From: Oscillospiraceae bacterium
GTDB taxonomy: Bacteria > Bacillota_A > Clostridia > Oscillospirales > Ruminococcaceae
Direction: 5' to 3'
Assembly (NCBI GenBank): GCA_017440445.1
Contig: JAFSHE010000248.1
Coordinates: 1-13,173, forward strand
DNA: 13,173 nt
The notes under the pieces are model-generated. The model saw nothing but the letters and a program-made list of their open reading frames with translations. It was not told the origin of the DNA and ran no database searches. Below are positions 6,824-13,173 of the stretch, one piece after another. A program made the translations under genes and the position numbers. Each line of letters opens with the position of its first letter. Position 1 is the stretch's first letter.

Positions 6824-8758
6824 TTATTTCAGGTTTCTTGGCTGGCGCTTGTGACGTGCCTTGTCGTTATACATCAGCCTGTCTGCAAGCTCGATAAGCT
6901 CGTCGATGGTATCCACCGCTGAAAGCGAAGCGCAGTACACACCGATACTTACATTAACGACATAAGGATTTCCCGATGCCGCATTAAGTCCCGCAAGCAC
7001 CGCATCGAAGTTAGAACGATAACGCTCTGCCTGCTCCTTTGCGTCGCCGCCGCATATCTTCGCTACAACGAACTCGTCGCCGCCGAAGCGGGAGCAGATT
7101 ATCTCCGAGTCGCCCTTTTCTGCCGCACCTGTGAGAGCATTCGCCGTGATACGCAGCGCCTCATCACCTGCATGATGTCCGAAGGTATCATTAATATACT
7201 TCATATCGTTAAGGTCGATGGAAACGATGAATACATCCTTATTCTCCGAAGCGAGGGTAGCAAAGTCCTCCTTGAAATTCTTGTAGAATCCATAGCGATT
7301 GTATATCCTGGTGAGATGGTCATGGGTGAACATGAACTCCATCTTGTTATTCAGGAAGCGCATACGGCCATGAGTACGTACAGTTTCAAGACTCTGGTTT
7401 ACCATCATGGAATATGTATACATCTGATCCTTACACACGCCATTGAATATATAATTCAACACATAATAACCAATAATTGAATCCAGAGAATGTATAGGAA
7501 CAATCAAAAGAGTATGATTACCATCAATAAAGTCAAGCATATCAGGAATGACATCAGCAGTAGAAAACGTCATACCCTCATGAGGACGATCCTCAGATTC
7601 ACACTCAACAAGCACATGCATCTTATCCGGATAAGCATCCTCACCCGCAACGGAAAGGTTATCCTTGTCAAGCTCCTCCGAGAAATAACGATAATACTCA
7701 TCCGTAACACAGACACGAGTCCCATGGAAGCTGTACTTTCTGAGTATCTCACGTGCGTTTTCGATAGTAGGATCAGCCGAGATGCGGTTGCCCATCTCGT
7801 TCATACTCTCCTCATATCCCTTCGCATAAGAATACTCACGCACATATTCAAGCAGGGAGTGATTATTCTTCACTGCGTCACGCTCAAGGCAGCCGCAGCT
7901 TTCAGAAAAGACAGGTGTGTAATCCAATACTATATCACGAGGAGTAGTATCAGGTTTCAGGCTTATCTCCTCAATGAGATCCACGATAGTCTTGGTAAGC
8001 ACATCGATATCACGGACAGCGGTAGTTAGACGAGGATCGTGATATTTCTCTATCTCGATACCATCAAAGCCTGTTACTATAACATCCTCAGGAACGCTAT
8101 ATCCTTTCTCTGCAAGCTTCTGGATGACCGCCATGGCCATGGAATCGTTTGCACAGATGAACGCATCAGGCAGTGGCTCGCCGCTTGCGAAAAATTCATC
8201 CATGGCAAGATATGTGGGATTATCCCAGAACTCGCCATAGAGAACGTTTTTATCCTCCAGCACCAACCCATGACGTGCCATTACATCACGGCAGCTATCT
8301 ATACGTGTCTGTGAAAAATCATTGTTACGCATGCCTGCCATGTGAATAATATTCTTACAGCTATGCTTGGTGATAACATGCTCCACAAGCTGGCCAAACG
8401 CATCACCGTAGCTGAATGAGATATAGAATGCACCATCAATAGGTCTGTCTACCGTTATAACAGGAACATTATGCTGAATACACCTTTCAGCAACCCTCTG
8501 ATATATCTCAAGCTGTCCGTCACAACAGGGCATCAACACCATGACATCCAGCATATCGTAATTTATCATTTCATATATGGACGCCGCACCCTTATTGGGT
8601 AGTGTATCGTAATACAGATCCTCAAAGCAGTGATACACCAGCATGCGCCATTTTTCACGGGGAATAAGTCTTTGAACAAGGCTGTCGACAATTGGTTTTA
8701 TCGGCTCCTTATGCATTACTGCGCAGCAGAAACCAATCATCAGATGATCATTAGTCAC
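6824..8758 (-). CDS. Diguanylate cyclase (GGDEF) with LacI-type ligand-binding sensor, cytoplasmic
   Basis: This 644-residue predicted enzyme makes cyclic di-GMP from two GTP. Residues about 5-290 resemble the ligand-binding half of LacI/GalR regulators (periplasmic-binding-protein fold), for example PDAFICANDSMAMAVIQKLAEKG (197-219) and VIVTGFDGIEIEKYHDPRLTTA (226-247). There is no helix-turn-helix, signal peptide or clear membrane helix, so it should sense a cytoplasmic ligand. ESCGC (286-290) ends this part. A linker or GAF-like region (about 300-465) follows, then the GGDEF domain (about 475-640) with metal-site DLND (515-518), NDTFGHHAGDEAL and an intact GGDEF (559-563). The RxxD inhibitory site normally just before GGDEF is absent. 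The GTG start at 8758 is chosen because AAAGGGGG lies seven bases upstream. A longer in-frame reading to TTG 8863 would overlap the promoter. It is monocistronic. Confidence 0.88.
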   Translation of the reverse strand: MTNDHLMIGFCCAVMHKEPIKPIVDSLVQRLIPREKWRMLVYHCFEDLYYDTLPNKGAASIYEMINYDMLDVMVLMPCCDGQLEIYQRVAERCIQHNVPVITVDRPIDGAFYISFSYGDAFGQLVEHVITKHSCKNIIHMAGMRNNDFSQTRIDSCRDVMARHGLVLEDKNVLYGEFWDNPTYLAMDEFFASGEPLPDAFICANDSMAMAVIQKLAEKGYSVPEDVIVTGFDGIEIEKYHDPRLTTAVRDIDVLTKTIVDLIEEISLKPDTTPRDIVLDYTPVFSESCGCLERDAVKNNHSLLEYVREYSYAKGYEESMNEMGNRISADPTIENAREILRKYSFHGTRVCVTDEYYRYFSEELDKDNLSVAGEDAYPDKMHVLVECESEDRPHEGMTFSTADVIPDMLDFIDGNHTLLIVPIHSLDSIIGYYVLNYIFNGVCKDQMYTYSMMVNQSLETVRTHGRMRFLNNKMEFMFTHDHLTRIYNRYGFYKNFKEDFATLASENKDVFIVSIDLNDMKYINDTFGHHAGDEALRITANALTGAAEKGDSEIICSRFGGDEFVVAKICGGDAKEQAERYRSNFDAVLAGLNAASGNPYVVNVSIGVYCASLSAVDTIDELIELADRLMYNDKARHKRQPRNLK

Positions 8759-8834
8759 AACACATCCCCCTTTAGCGGTCTTTTTGTACAGATTAAATAT
8801 ATTTTCCTCACAGCATATAAATATGCTTATAGAC

Positions 8835-8863
8835 ATTTTACCACACCGTTTCAAAAAAATCAA
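8835..8863 (-). promoter_or_regulatory. Promoter of the diguanylate cyclase gene
   Basis: On the - strand TTGATT (8858-8863) and TAAAAT (8835-8840) are 17 bases apart, four of six and five of six matches to consensus. This implies a leader of about 70 bases before the GTG start at 8758 and argues against the longer reading from 8863. Confidence 0.65.
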
Positions 8864-8904
8864 GTGTTTATCAATAAATAATAGACTATAACAGTTAATT
8901 TTTA

Positions 8905-8935
8905 CAAAAAACAGCAGGAGCTTAGCTCCTGCTGT
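8905..8935 (-). terminator. Strong terminator after mreB
   Basis: ACAGCAGGAGC (8911-8921) pairs perfectly with GCTCCTGCTGT (8925-8935) around a three-base loop, followed on the - strand by a run of six T. It lies about 20 bases after the mreB stop and separates mreB from the cyclase promoter. No comparable T run exists on the + strand. Confidence 0.92.
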
Positions 8936-8956
8936 AAATATAATATTCGGTGCATG

Positions 8957-9973
8957 TCATCTGAAACCATAAAGCTGTACCTGCTCAAAACCATCGAGAA
9001 GCTCGCCTGACATTTTGAATGCGTTCTCAACGCCTCTGGCTACACATTCGATAGGATTATCCGCCACAAAGCACGGAGCGCCAACGTTTGCCGATATAAG
9101 CTGTGCAAGTCCTCCAAGAAGCGCTCCACCGCCAGTAAGGGTAATTCCGTTGCTGAGAATATCTCCCACCAGCTCGGGGGGAGCACTTTCCAGCACCAAC
9201 TTTATCTGGTCTACTATCTCCATAGCGCTCTCATGGATAGCCTCATCTATATCAAGATCGCTTATCTCCACGCTCTCGGGAAGTCCCTTGATAAGATTGC
9301 GTCCCCTTACGATCATCTTCTTGCTGCCGTCGGGGTCGTAAACATTTGCTATCTCCATCTTTGCCTTTTCGGCTGTCTTTTCACCAATGAGTATCTTATA
9401 CTTCTGAGTTATATGACGTATTATCGCACCGTCAAACTTATTTCCCGCCATTTTCACAGAACGGCTTGCAACTATACCGTTAAAGGATACTATCGCAACA
9501 TCCGCCGTACCTCCGCCGATATCTACTACCATCGTTCCGCTGGGCTTGGATATATCAATTCCTGCACCGATAAGCGCTGCAATTGGTTCTTCGATAAGAT
9601 ATACCTTTCTTGCATCGGCGGAGAGTGCTGCTTCCACCACAGCCCTGCGCTCCACATCCGTAATAGACGAGGGAACACACAGCACGATACGTGACTTCAT
9701 AAAGCCTGACCCGTTTACCATACGGACAAACTCCTTGACCATCGCCTGAGTCATATCATTATCCGAGATAACTCCATCCTTCAGCGGGCGTACCGCAACG
9801 ATGTACTCGGGAGTTCTGCCTATCATCTTGTAAGCCTCTGTACCGACTGCAACCACCGCTTTTTTCTTACGGTCATACGCAACTACTGACGGCTCGTTGA
9901 GCACTATACCCTTTCCGCTGACGGTAATGATAATATTGGCTGTACCTAAATCTATTCCTATATCAAGTGCCAT
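8957..9973 (-). CDS. mreB: MreB/Mbl-family actin-like cell-shape protein
   Basis: This 338-residue bacterial actin polymerises with ATP under the membrane and guides wall synthesis. The ATPase signatures are clear: phosphate-1 loop DIGIDLGTAN (4-13), the EEP segment (128-130) holding the likely catalytic Glu, phosphate-2 loop VVDIGGGTADVA (149-160), and adenosine motif GITLTGGGALLGGL (276-289). Length is normal for the family. Start is ATG at 9973, with AGGAG (9983-9987) about ten bases upstream. Unlike classical shape operons it has no mreC or mreD beside it; it sits downstream of cca with its own promoter and ends at a strong terminator. MreB, Mbl and MreBH paralogues cannot be separated here, so the symbol is provisional. 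Confidence 0.92.
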   Translation of the reverse strand: MALDIGIDLGTANIIITVSGKGIVLNEPSVVAYDRKKKAVVAVGTEAYKMIGRTPEYIVAVRPLKDGVISDNDMTQAMVKEFVRMVNGSGFMKSRIVLCVPSSITDVERRAVVEAALSADARKVYLIEEPIAALIGAGIDISKPSGTMVVDIGGGTADVAIVSFNGIVASRSVKMAGNKFDGAIIRHITQKYKILIGEKTAEKAKMEIANVYDPDGSKKMIVRGRNLIKGLPESVEISDLDIDEAIHESAMEIVDQIKLVLESAPPELVGDILSNGITLTGGGALLGGLAQLISANVGAPCFVADNPIECVARGVENAFKMSGELLDGFEQVQLYGFR

Positions 9974-10006
9974 TTTAGTTTTCTCCTACACTTCTACACA
10001 TGTTTG

Positions 10007-10020
10007 GCGGAAAATTCCGC
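10007..10020. repeat. Inverted repeat in the mreB leader
   Basis: GCGGAA (10007-10012) and TTCCGC (10015-10020) form a 6-bp inverted repeat with two bases between. It falls immediately downstream of the transcription start predicted from the mreB promoter, so it is either an operator or the first hairpin of the mRNA leader. It is short, and function is inferred from position only. Confidence 0.35.
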
Positions 10021-10028
10021 TATTTATC

Positions 10029-10057
10029 ATTATACCACAATATTCCGTTTTCTGCAA
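10029..10057 (-). promoter_or_regulatory. Promoter of mreB
   Basis: On the - strand TATAAT (10029-10034) is a perfect -10 preceded by TGG, which makes an extended -10. A weak -35 TTGCAG (10052-10057) is 17 bases away. It lies in the 109-base gap between cca and mreB, where no terminator is seen, so mreB may also receive read-through from cca. Confidence 0.78.
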
Positions 10058-10082
10058 CTATTTTCAGCATCTGTGCGTCATT

Positions 10083-11417
10083 TTATTCCTCTTTACGGGA
10101 GAGGAATCTCTGTGCCTCATACATAAGCGCCTGCCGCTCATTCGGAAGCTCGCCGTCCACCACCATCTCCAGCAGATGACGTATCACCTCACCCATCTTC
10201 GGGGAGGGCGGCACAAGTGAGGAAAGCTCCTTTCCACCTACCGCAAGCTCCTTGGAAGAAAGGCATGGCTTCTCATCAGCTATCTCCTCCGCACGGCGCA
10301 TTATCTCCCGCCATTCGGGGATACGCTCCTTTGCAAATTCCTGCTTTGCGCTGTCATCCGCAATATGCGCTAGCATGATATCCCTGAATCTCTCCGTACC
10401 ATGCTTTGACAGCCTTCTTCTTATGAACTTATCTGTATTCTCAGGCACAAACCCGTGATATCTGATTATCTCACATACTCTCTCCCGCAATGCGTTTGAA
10501 CAATGAAATCTCTCCAATATTCCCGAAGCAAGCTCTGCACTTTTCTTAGCATGCTCGTAGAAGTGCCACTCGCCTGTCTGATCCTCGCTCTGTGTAAGCG
10601 GCTTTCCGATATCATGTAGGAGCATAGCAAGCCGCAATCCATCATCCCTCGGGCAGCTTTCGGCAGCCTTTACAAGGTGTTCGTACAGCGTCAGAGAATG
10701 AAACCTGCTGTGCTGCTCATAACCGATGCATGGCGCAAGCTCGGGGATTATCTCGGCAAAAACCTCGGGATAGCTCCGCAGGACATCACCTACTCTGCCT
10801 CCGCACAGCAGCTTTTTCAGCTCCTCTATTATCCGCTCACCTGATACCTGTTTCAGAAGCGCTCTGTTTCGGCGCAGTGAATCTGCTGTTCTATTTTCGA
10901 TGTCAAATCCCAATACCGCTGAAAAACGCAGCGCACGCATTATCCTGAGCGCATCCTCTCCAAAGCGTTTGTCAGGGTCACCGATGCAGCGGATGACACC
11001 CTTGCGGATATCCTCAGCGCCCTCGTACAGATCAAAAAGTCCTCGTTTCGGACTATAAGCAATTCCGTTCATGGTGAAGTCACGGCGGGCTACATCCTCT
11101 GCCAGAGAGCGGGTAAATCTCACCTCGTCAGGATGCCTGCCGTCTGCATAATCGCCATCGATCCGATATGTGGTTATCTCGATTGGTTCATTCTCATAAA
11201 GCACTGTCACCGTGCCGTGCTTAAGCCCTGTTTCTATCACCTTAAGGTCGGAGAAAACACGCATGGTTTCCTCGGGAAGTGCTGAAGTTGTTATATCAAA
11301 ATCGTGCGGCTGAGCGCCCATAAGGCTGTCACGCACGCATCCGCCGACAATGTAGGCTTCGTGTCCCGCCTGCTCAAGTCTGTCGAGAATGTATATTATG
11401 TTCTGTGGAATCTGCAC
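10083..11417 (-). CDS. cca: CCA-adding tRNA nucleotidyltransferase with HD domain
   Basis: This 444-residue class II nucleotidyltransferase adds or repairs the CCA 3' end of tRNAs. Residues 1-165 contain the catalytic and template-like motifs: GGCVRD (25-30), HDFDIT (38-43) with metal ligands Asp39 and Asp41, RRDFTMN (111-117) and GEDALRIMRALRF (153-165). A second part (about 235-325) is an HD-type domain with His247, HDIGKP (268-273) and His289, usually linked to phosphohydrolase activity. Start is GTG at 11417, with GGGGGAG six bases upstream and the promoter just behind it. Length fits the HD-containing form. Whether it is a full CCA enzyme or only an A-adding or C-adding form cannot be decided from this window, because a partner gene elsewhere is possible. 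Confidence 0.92.
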   Translation of the reverse strand: MQIPQNIIYILDRLEQAGHEAYIVGGCVRDSLMGAQPHDFDITTSALPEETMRVFSDLKVIETGLKHGTVTVLYENEPIEITTYRIDGDYADGRHPDEVRFTRSLAEDVARRDFTMNGIAYSPKRGLFDLYEGAEDIRKGVIRCIGDPDKRFGEDALRIMRALRFSAVLGFDIENRTADSLRRNRALLKQVSGERIIEELKKLLCGGRVGDVLRSYPEVFAEIIPELAPCIGYEQHSRFHSLTLYEHLVKAAESCPRDDGLRLAMLLHDIGKPLTQSEDQTGEWHFYEHAKKSAELASGILERFHCSNALRERVCEIIRYHGFVPENTDKFIRRRLSKHGTERFRDIMLAHIADDSAKQEFAKERIPEWREIMRRAEEIADEKPCLSSKELAVGGKELSSLVPPSPKMGEVIRHLLEMVVDGELPNERQALMYEAQRFLSRKEE

Positions 11418-11445
11418 GGTATTCTCCCCCTTTTTCTATATAGAT

Positions 11446-11474
11446 ATTGTACCACTTTTTTGGAGGAATGGCAA
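11446..11474 (-). promoter_or_regulatory. Promoter of cca
   Basis: On the - strand TTGCCA (11469-11474) and TACAAT (11446-11451) are 17 bases apart, each one mismatch from consensus. TGG precedes the -10 to give an extended -10. The cca GTG is about 29 bases downstream of the -10. Confidence 0.82.
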
Positions 11475-11489
11475 GGAAAAAATAATACG

Positions 11490-11520
11490 AAAGCTCCCCC
11501 AAGTAGGAAGAGCTTTTTGT
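11490..11520. terminator. Hairpin terminator between the zinc-ribbon gene and cca
   Basis: AAAGCTC (11490-11496) pairs with GAGCTTT (11510-11516), and the stem extends to 11 pairs with two G-T pairs, around a five-base loop. The T run is tight on the + strand (CTTTTTGT). On the - strand, the direction of the zinc-ribbon gene, the six-T run begins about seven bases later, so termination there may be less efficient. The cca -35 begins 16 bases beyond the stem. Confidence 0.65.
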
Positions 11521-11529
11521 ATACGCTTT

Positions 11530-12666
11530 TTAATTATTTCTTTTATGGTCGCAGAATTCACAGAACATTGTGCTTGAAAAATTTAATGTACCACAGTGTT
11601 TGCACTTCCAACCATTTTCTTTATTTGGTTCTCTTTTCTTCTTGCAAAACGAACAGATTATACTGGACTTGCTGTTATATGTTCCACAATGCTTACACTT
11701 CCATCCACTAGTTTGATTTGTGTTATCTATCAGTTTCGGTAATAATACGTTTAGTATTATCTGTAAAACCGTTAAAACAATAGTCAATATAGACGTGCCT
11801 GTTGGACTTAATGAAAAAGATATATATTCAATATCCGTGTGATTTAATGCATTTGAAAAAAAGATTAAGAAAGCAATAAGTAAAATTGTAAAAATTATAT
11901 TCGCTATTGGCTTATACGTTAAAAAAGCACCTTCAAAAACATCCTGACGTTCATCGTATATATACTTAATATATTTTATAAAAGTAACGACAATAGCCAC
12001 TAAAGAAAAGAAAAATACTAAACTATAAGCGAATGAGAGTGTTTCCAAATCCGACAAAGAAGTATATCCATAATCCTTGTTAAATTTTCCTAACCACTCA
12101 GCACCCTCAAAACCAGAGAACACGTTTAATTCCGCTATTAAGCCGCTTCCAAAAAGCACTTCATAATTCACACTTATTATGGGAGTAAGCATTATTAATA
12201 ATATAGTAACAAATTGAATTAGTAAAGTTATCAATATCCCTATCTTATTTATTTGTATACCGTTATTACCGGACAAAGATCCAGAAATTAAGCTTTTTTT
12301 GCAATACCTACAAACGTTAGCCTCTGCTATAATCTCTTCAGCGCAATAGGGACATTTTTTCATATTTCTGCGTGATAGCAGATCAACTGCTGGTTCTTCT
12401 TCGTTTGTTTTAGACTCAACATATGTTGAAGGTGTGTTTAATAAACTTGTATGACAATGTTTACATAATGTCGCATCCTCTAAAATCTCCTCAGCACAGT
12501 ACGGACACTTTTTTGTACGGCGGCTTTCAAACACATCAGCAACAGGTTCCCGCTTTTCAGGCTGCGGACTTCTATCCAAATCTACCTCATCCTGCTTTTC
12601 ACCGCATTTTCCACAGAATTTAGCAGTATCAGGTAATTGTTTGCCACAATTCGTGCAGAACTTCAT
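11530..12666 (-). CDS. Membrane protein with five zinc ribbons flanking four transmembrane helices
   Basis: I do not recognise a named family for this 378-residue protein. It has five zinc ribbons, all with the exact spacing CX2C-X10-CX2C: Cys 4/7/18/21, 54/57/68/71, 105/108/119/122, 324/327/338/341 and 355/358/369/372. Ribbons 2 and 3 are near copies (KKCPYCAEEI... with a preceding SRR), as are 4 and 5 (GWKCKHCGT...). Between them lie four hydrophobic helices (about 138-164, 208-232, 250-273 and 288-313). An even number of helices puts both zinc ends on the same side, presumably the cytoplasm. The start is ATG 12666, with GGAGG seven bases upstream; an in-frame start at 12723 lies in the promoter. 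The gene is AT-rich: 11821-11940 is about 24% GC against about 53% in a nearby cca stretch. It is divergent from an XRE regulator. Confidence 0.85.
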   Translation of the reverse strand: MKFCTNCGKQLPDTAKFCGKCGEKQDEVDLDRSPQPEKREPVADVFESRRTKKCPYCAEEILEDATLCKHCHTSLLNTPSTYVESKTNEEEPAVDLLSRRNMKKCPYCAEEIIAEANVCRYCKKSLISGSLSGNNGIQINKIGILITLLIQFVTILLIMLTPIISVNYEVLFGSGLIAELNVFSGFEGAEWLGKFNKDYGYTSLSDLETLSFAYSLVFFFSLVAIVVTFIKYIKYIYDERQDVFEGAFLTYKPIANIIFTILLIAFLIFFSNALNHTDIEYISFSLSPTGTSILTIVLTVLQIILNVLLPKLIDNTNQTSGWKCKHCGTYNSKSSIICSFCKKKREPNKENGWKCKHCGTLNFSSTMFCEFCDHKRNN

Positions 12667-12711
12667 ACTATAACCTCCAATATTTTTATAAAATGCTTTG
12701 TTCACAATATC

Positions 12712-12740
12712 ATTATAGCCCATTATGGGCTATATGTCAA
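12712..12740 (-). promoter_or_regulatory. Perfect consensus promoter of the zinc-ribbon membrane protein gene
   Basis: On the - strand TTGACA (12735-12740) and TATAAT (12712-12717) are exactly 17 bases apart, a perfect sigma-A promoter. The ribosome site and ATG follow about 40-50 bases downstream. Such a strong promoter normally needs repression, and the inverted repeat listed separately occupies its spacer. Confidence 0.9.
12714..12734. promoter_or_regulatory. 21-bp inverted repeat in the promoter spacer (probable operator)
   Basis: The arms TATAGCCCAT (12714-12723) and ATGGGCTATA (12725-12734) are perfect reverse complements around one central T. The repeat fills the whole spacer and overlaps the -10, so a dimeric repressor bound here would block RNA polymerase. 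The adjacent XRE protein is the natural candidate, but this is inferred from position. Confidence 0.75.
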
Positions 12741-12757
12741 TAGAACAAAACGTTCTA
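12741..12757. promoter_or_regulatory. Second inverted repeat beside the XRE gene
   Basis: TAGAAC (12741-12746) and GTTCTA (12752-12757) are inverted around five bases, directly next to the -35 of the zinc-ribbon gene and upstream of the XRE gene. It could be an autoregulatory operator. It resembles a Gram-positive SOS box (GAAC-N4-GTTC) but has five central bases, so LexA is less likely. Confidence 0.5.
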
Positions 12758-12794
12758 AAGCATAATAAATATATACAAAAAATGGAGGTGCTTT

Positions 12795-13004
12795 ATGTAT
12801 AGATTCAAACTTATGCGCGAAAGCGAGCTATTAACGCAACAACAAGTAGCAGATAAAATAATATGTAGTCAGCGTGCGTACAGCCATTACGAAAAAGGCG
12901 AACGAGATATACCGACAGACACCCTCATCCGCCTTGCAGACTTCTACGATGTATCGGTAGACTACCTCCTCGGGCGAACCGACAATCCCAAGATGAACAA
13001 ATAA
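12795..13004 (+). CDS. Small XRE-family helix-turn-helix regulator
   Basis: This 69-residue protein is almost entirely a Cro/C1-type helix-turn-helix domain: LMRESELLTQQQVADKI (6-22), recognition-helix region CSQRAYSHYEKGERDIP (24-40), and the stabilising end LIRLADFYDVSVDYLLGRTD (44-63). Such proteins bind DNA as dimers, usually as repressors. The start is ATG at 12795, with GGAGG (12784-12788) six bases upstream. No clear promoter was found on its own strand. It is divergent from the zinc-ribbon membrane protein gene across a 128-base gap with two inverted repeats, which suggests that it controls that gene and perhaps itself. It is followed at once by a terminator and is convergent with tuf. 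Its base composition is nearer to the core genes than that of its partner. Confidence 0.92.
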   Translation: MYRFKLMRESELLTQQQVADKIICSQRAYSHYEKGERDIPTDTLIRLADFYDVSVDYLLGRTDNPKMNK

Positions 13005-13009
13005 AAATC

Positions 13010-13044
13010 CCCGCCGCAGGCTAACTGAACGGCGGGAATTTTTT
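13010..13044 (+). terminator. Terminator of the XRE gene
   Basis: CCCGCCG (13010-13016) pairs with CGGCGGG (13030-13036) around a 13-base loop and is followed by AATTTTTT on the + strand. It begins six bases after the XRE stop. The A run on the other side would let it act weakly as a back-up for tuf. Confidence 0.82.
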
Positions 13045-13051
13045 CAAACAC

Positions 13052-13079
13052 AAAAACCGCTCCTTTTACAAGGAGCGGT
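13052..13079 (-). terminator. Terminator of tuf
   Basis: ACCGCTCCTT (13056-13065) pairs perfectly with AAGGAGCGGT (13070-13079) around a four-base loop, followed on the - strand by TTTTT. It lies about 35 bases after the tuf stop. Confidence 0.9.
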
Positions 13080-13113
13080 CTATTGTTATAAGTTACTCGT
13101 TATTCGCTATGAA

Positions 13114-13173
13114 TTACTCGTTGATAGCAGTAACAACGCCGGAACCTACTGTTCTACCACCCTCACGGATAGC
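13114..13173 (-). CDS. tuf: Elongation factor Tu, last 19 residues (rest outside window)
   Basis: Read on the - strand, the window edge encodes AIREGGRTVGSGVVTAINE followed by TAA. This is the characteristic C-terminus of EF-Tu domain III, in which GGRTVG-GVV is nearly invariant in bacteria. EF-Tu carries aminoacyl-tRNA to the ribosome. Only this tail is present; the start and the rest of the gene lie beyond the right edge. The gene is convergent with the XRE gene and is followed by its own terminator. Confidence 0.96.
   Translation of the reverse strand, partial: AIREGGRTVGSGVVTAINE

Noticed and set aside
7490..8029. 179-codon open frame on the + strand
   Set aside because: It lies wholly antisense to the cyclase gene, with no ribosome site and no recognisable motif. 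The opposite strand encodes a clear LacI-type/GGDEF protein.
8759..8863. Extra 35 N-terminal residues for the cyclase, resembling a short hydrophobic leader
   Set aside because: The segment overlaps a 17-spaced promoter, and the strong ribosome site AAAGGGGG fits only the GTG at 8758.
9233..9694. 153-codon open frame on the + strand
   Set aside because: It is antisense to the conserved core of mreB and has no independent support.
12667..12723. Longer start of the zinc-ribbon protein at 12723
   Set aside because: It would begin inside the promoter and operator; GGAGG fits the ATG at 12666, which gives the usual zinc-ribbon start MKFCTNCG.
12741..12757. LexA/SOS box
   Set aside because: GAAC and GTTC are separated by five bases rather than four, and the neighbouring gene is an XRE protein. 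It is kept only as a general inverted repeat.
1..13173. CRISPR array, tRNA, rRNA, insertion sequence or prophage genes
   Set aside because: No regularly spaced repeats, no cloverleaf-like sequence, no transposase or integrase motifs and no long terminal inverted repeats were seen on either strand.

Overview
This window most likely comes from a Gram-positive, low-to-moderate GC Clostridia genome of the Ruminococcus/Oscillospiraceae type. The basis is a V-type ATPase operon of Firmicutes layout, a Gram-positive style lipoprotein with a long Thr/Ser/Glu/Pro linker, strong AGGAGG-type ribosome sites, near-consensus sigma-A promoters, and protein sequence character. The genus is an inference; no rRNA gene is present.

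Region 1 (1-5700, + strand) is the distal part of a V/A-type ATPase operon in the order I (C-terminal part only), K, F, E, A, B, D. It ends at a hairpin terminator that can also act on the opposite strand. Together these genes encode the membrane rotor-stator (I, K), central stalk (F, D), peripheral stalk (E) and catalytic head (A, B). Subunit C and the small G/H-type stalk subunit are not between these genes and must lie upstream or elsewhere. Subunit D appears to start at a CTG codon, in the same frame as subunit B.

Region 2 (5729-11417, - strand) is a series of four separately controlled genes: a lipoprotein with an unknown C-terminal domain, a cytoplasmic diguanylate cyclase fused to a LacI-type sugar-binding-like sensor, an orphan MreB-family actin homologue, and a CCA-adding tRNA nucleotidyltransferase with an HD domain. 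Each has a recognisable sigma-A promoter just upstream. Intrinsic terminators follow the lipoprotein and cyclase genes, and a very stable one follows mreB.

Region 3 (11490-13004) is a divergent pair. On the - strand is an AT-rich gene for a membrane protein with five zinc ribbons flanking four transmembrane helices. On the + strand is a 69-residue XRE-family repressor-like protein. The promoter of the membrane-protein gene is a perfect TTGACA-17-TATAAT, and a 21-bp inverted repeat lies between and across its -35 and -10 elements. A second inverted repeat lies next to it on the XRE side. This is the most unusual part of the window and looks like a compact regulated accessory module.

Region 4 (13010-13173) holds two terminators and the last 19 codons of tuf (EF-Tu) on the - strand, convergent with the XRE gene. 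No tRNA, rRNA, CRISPR array, insertion sequence or phage gene was seen. No gene-free stretch exceeds 200 bases; the largest gap, 8759-8956, holds the cyclase promoter and leader and the mreB terminator.
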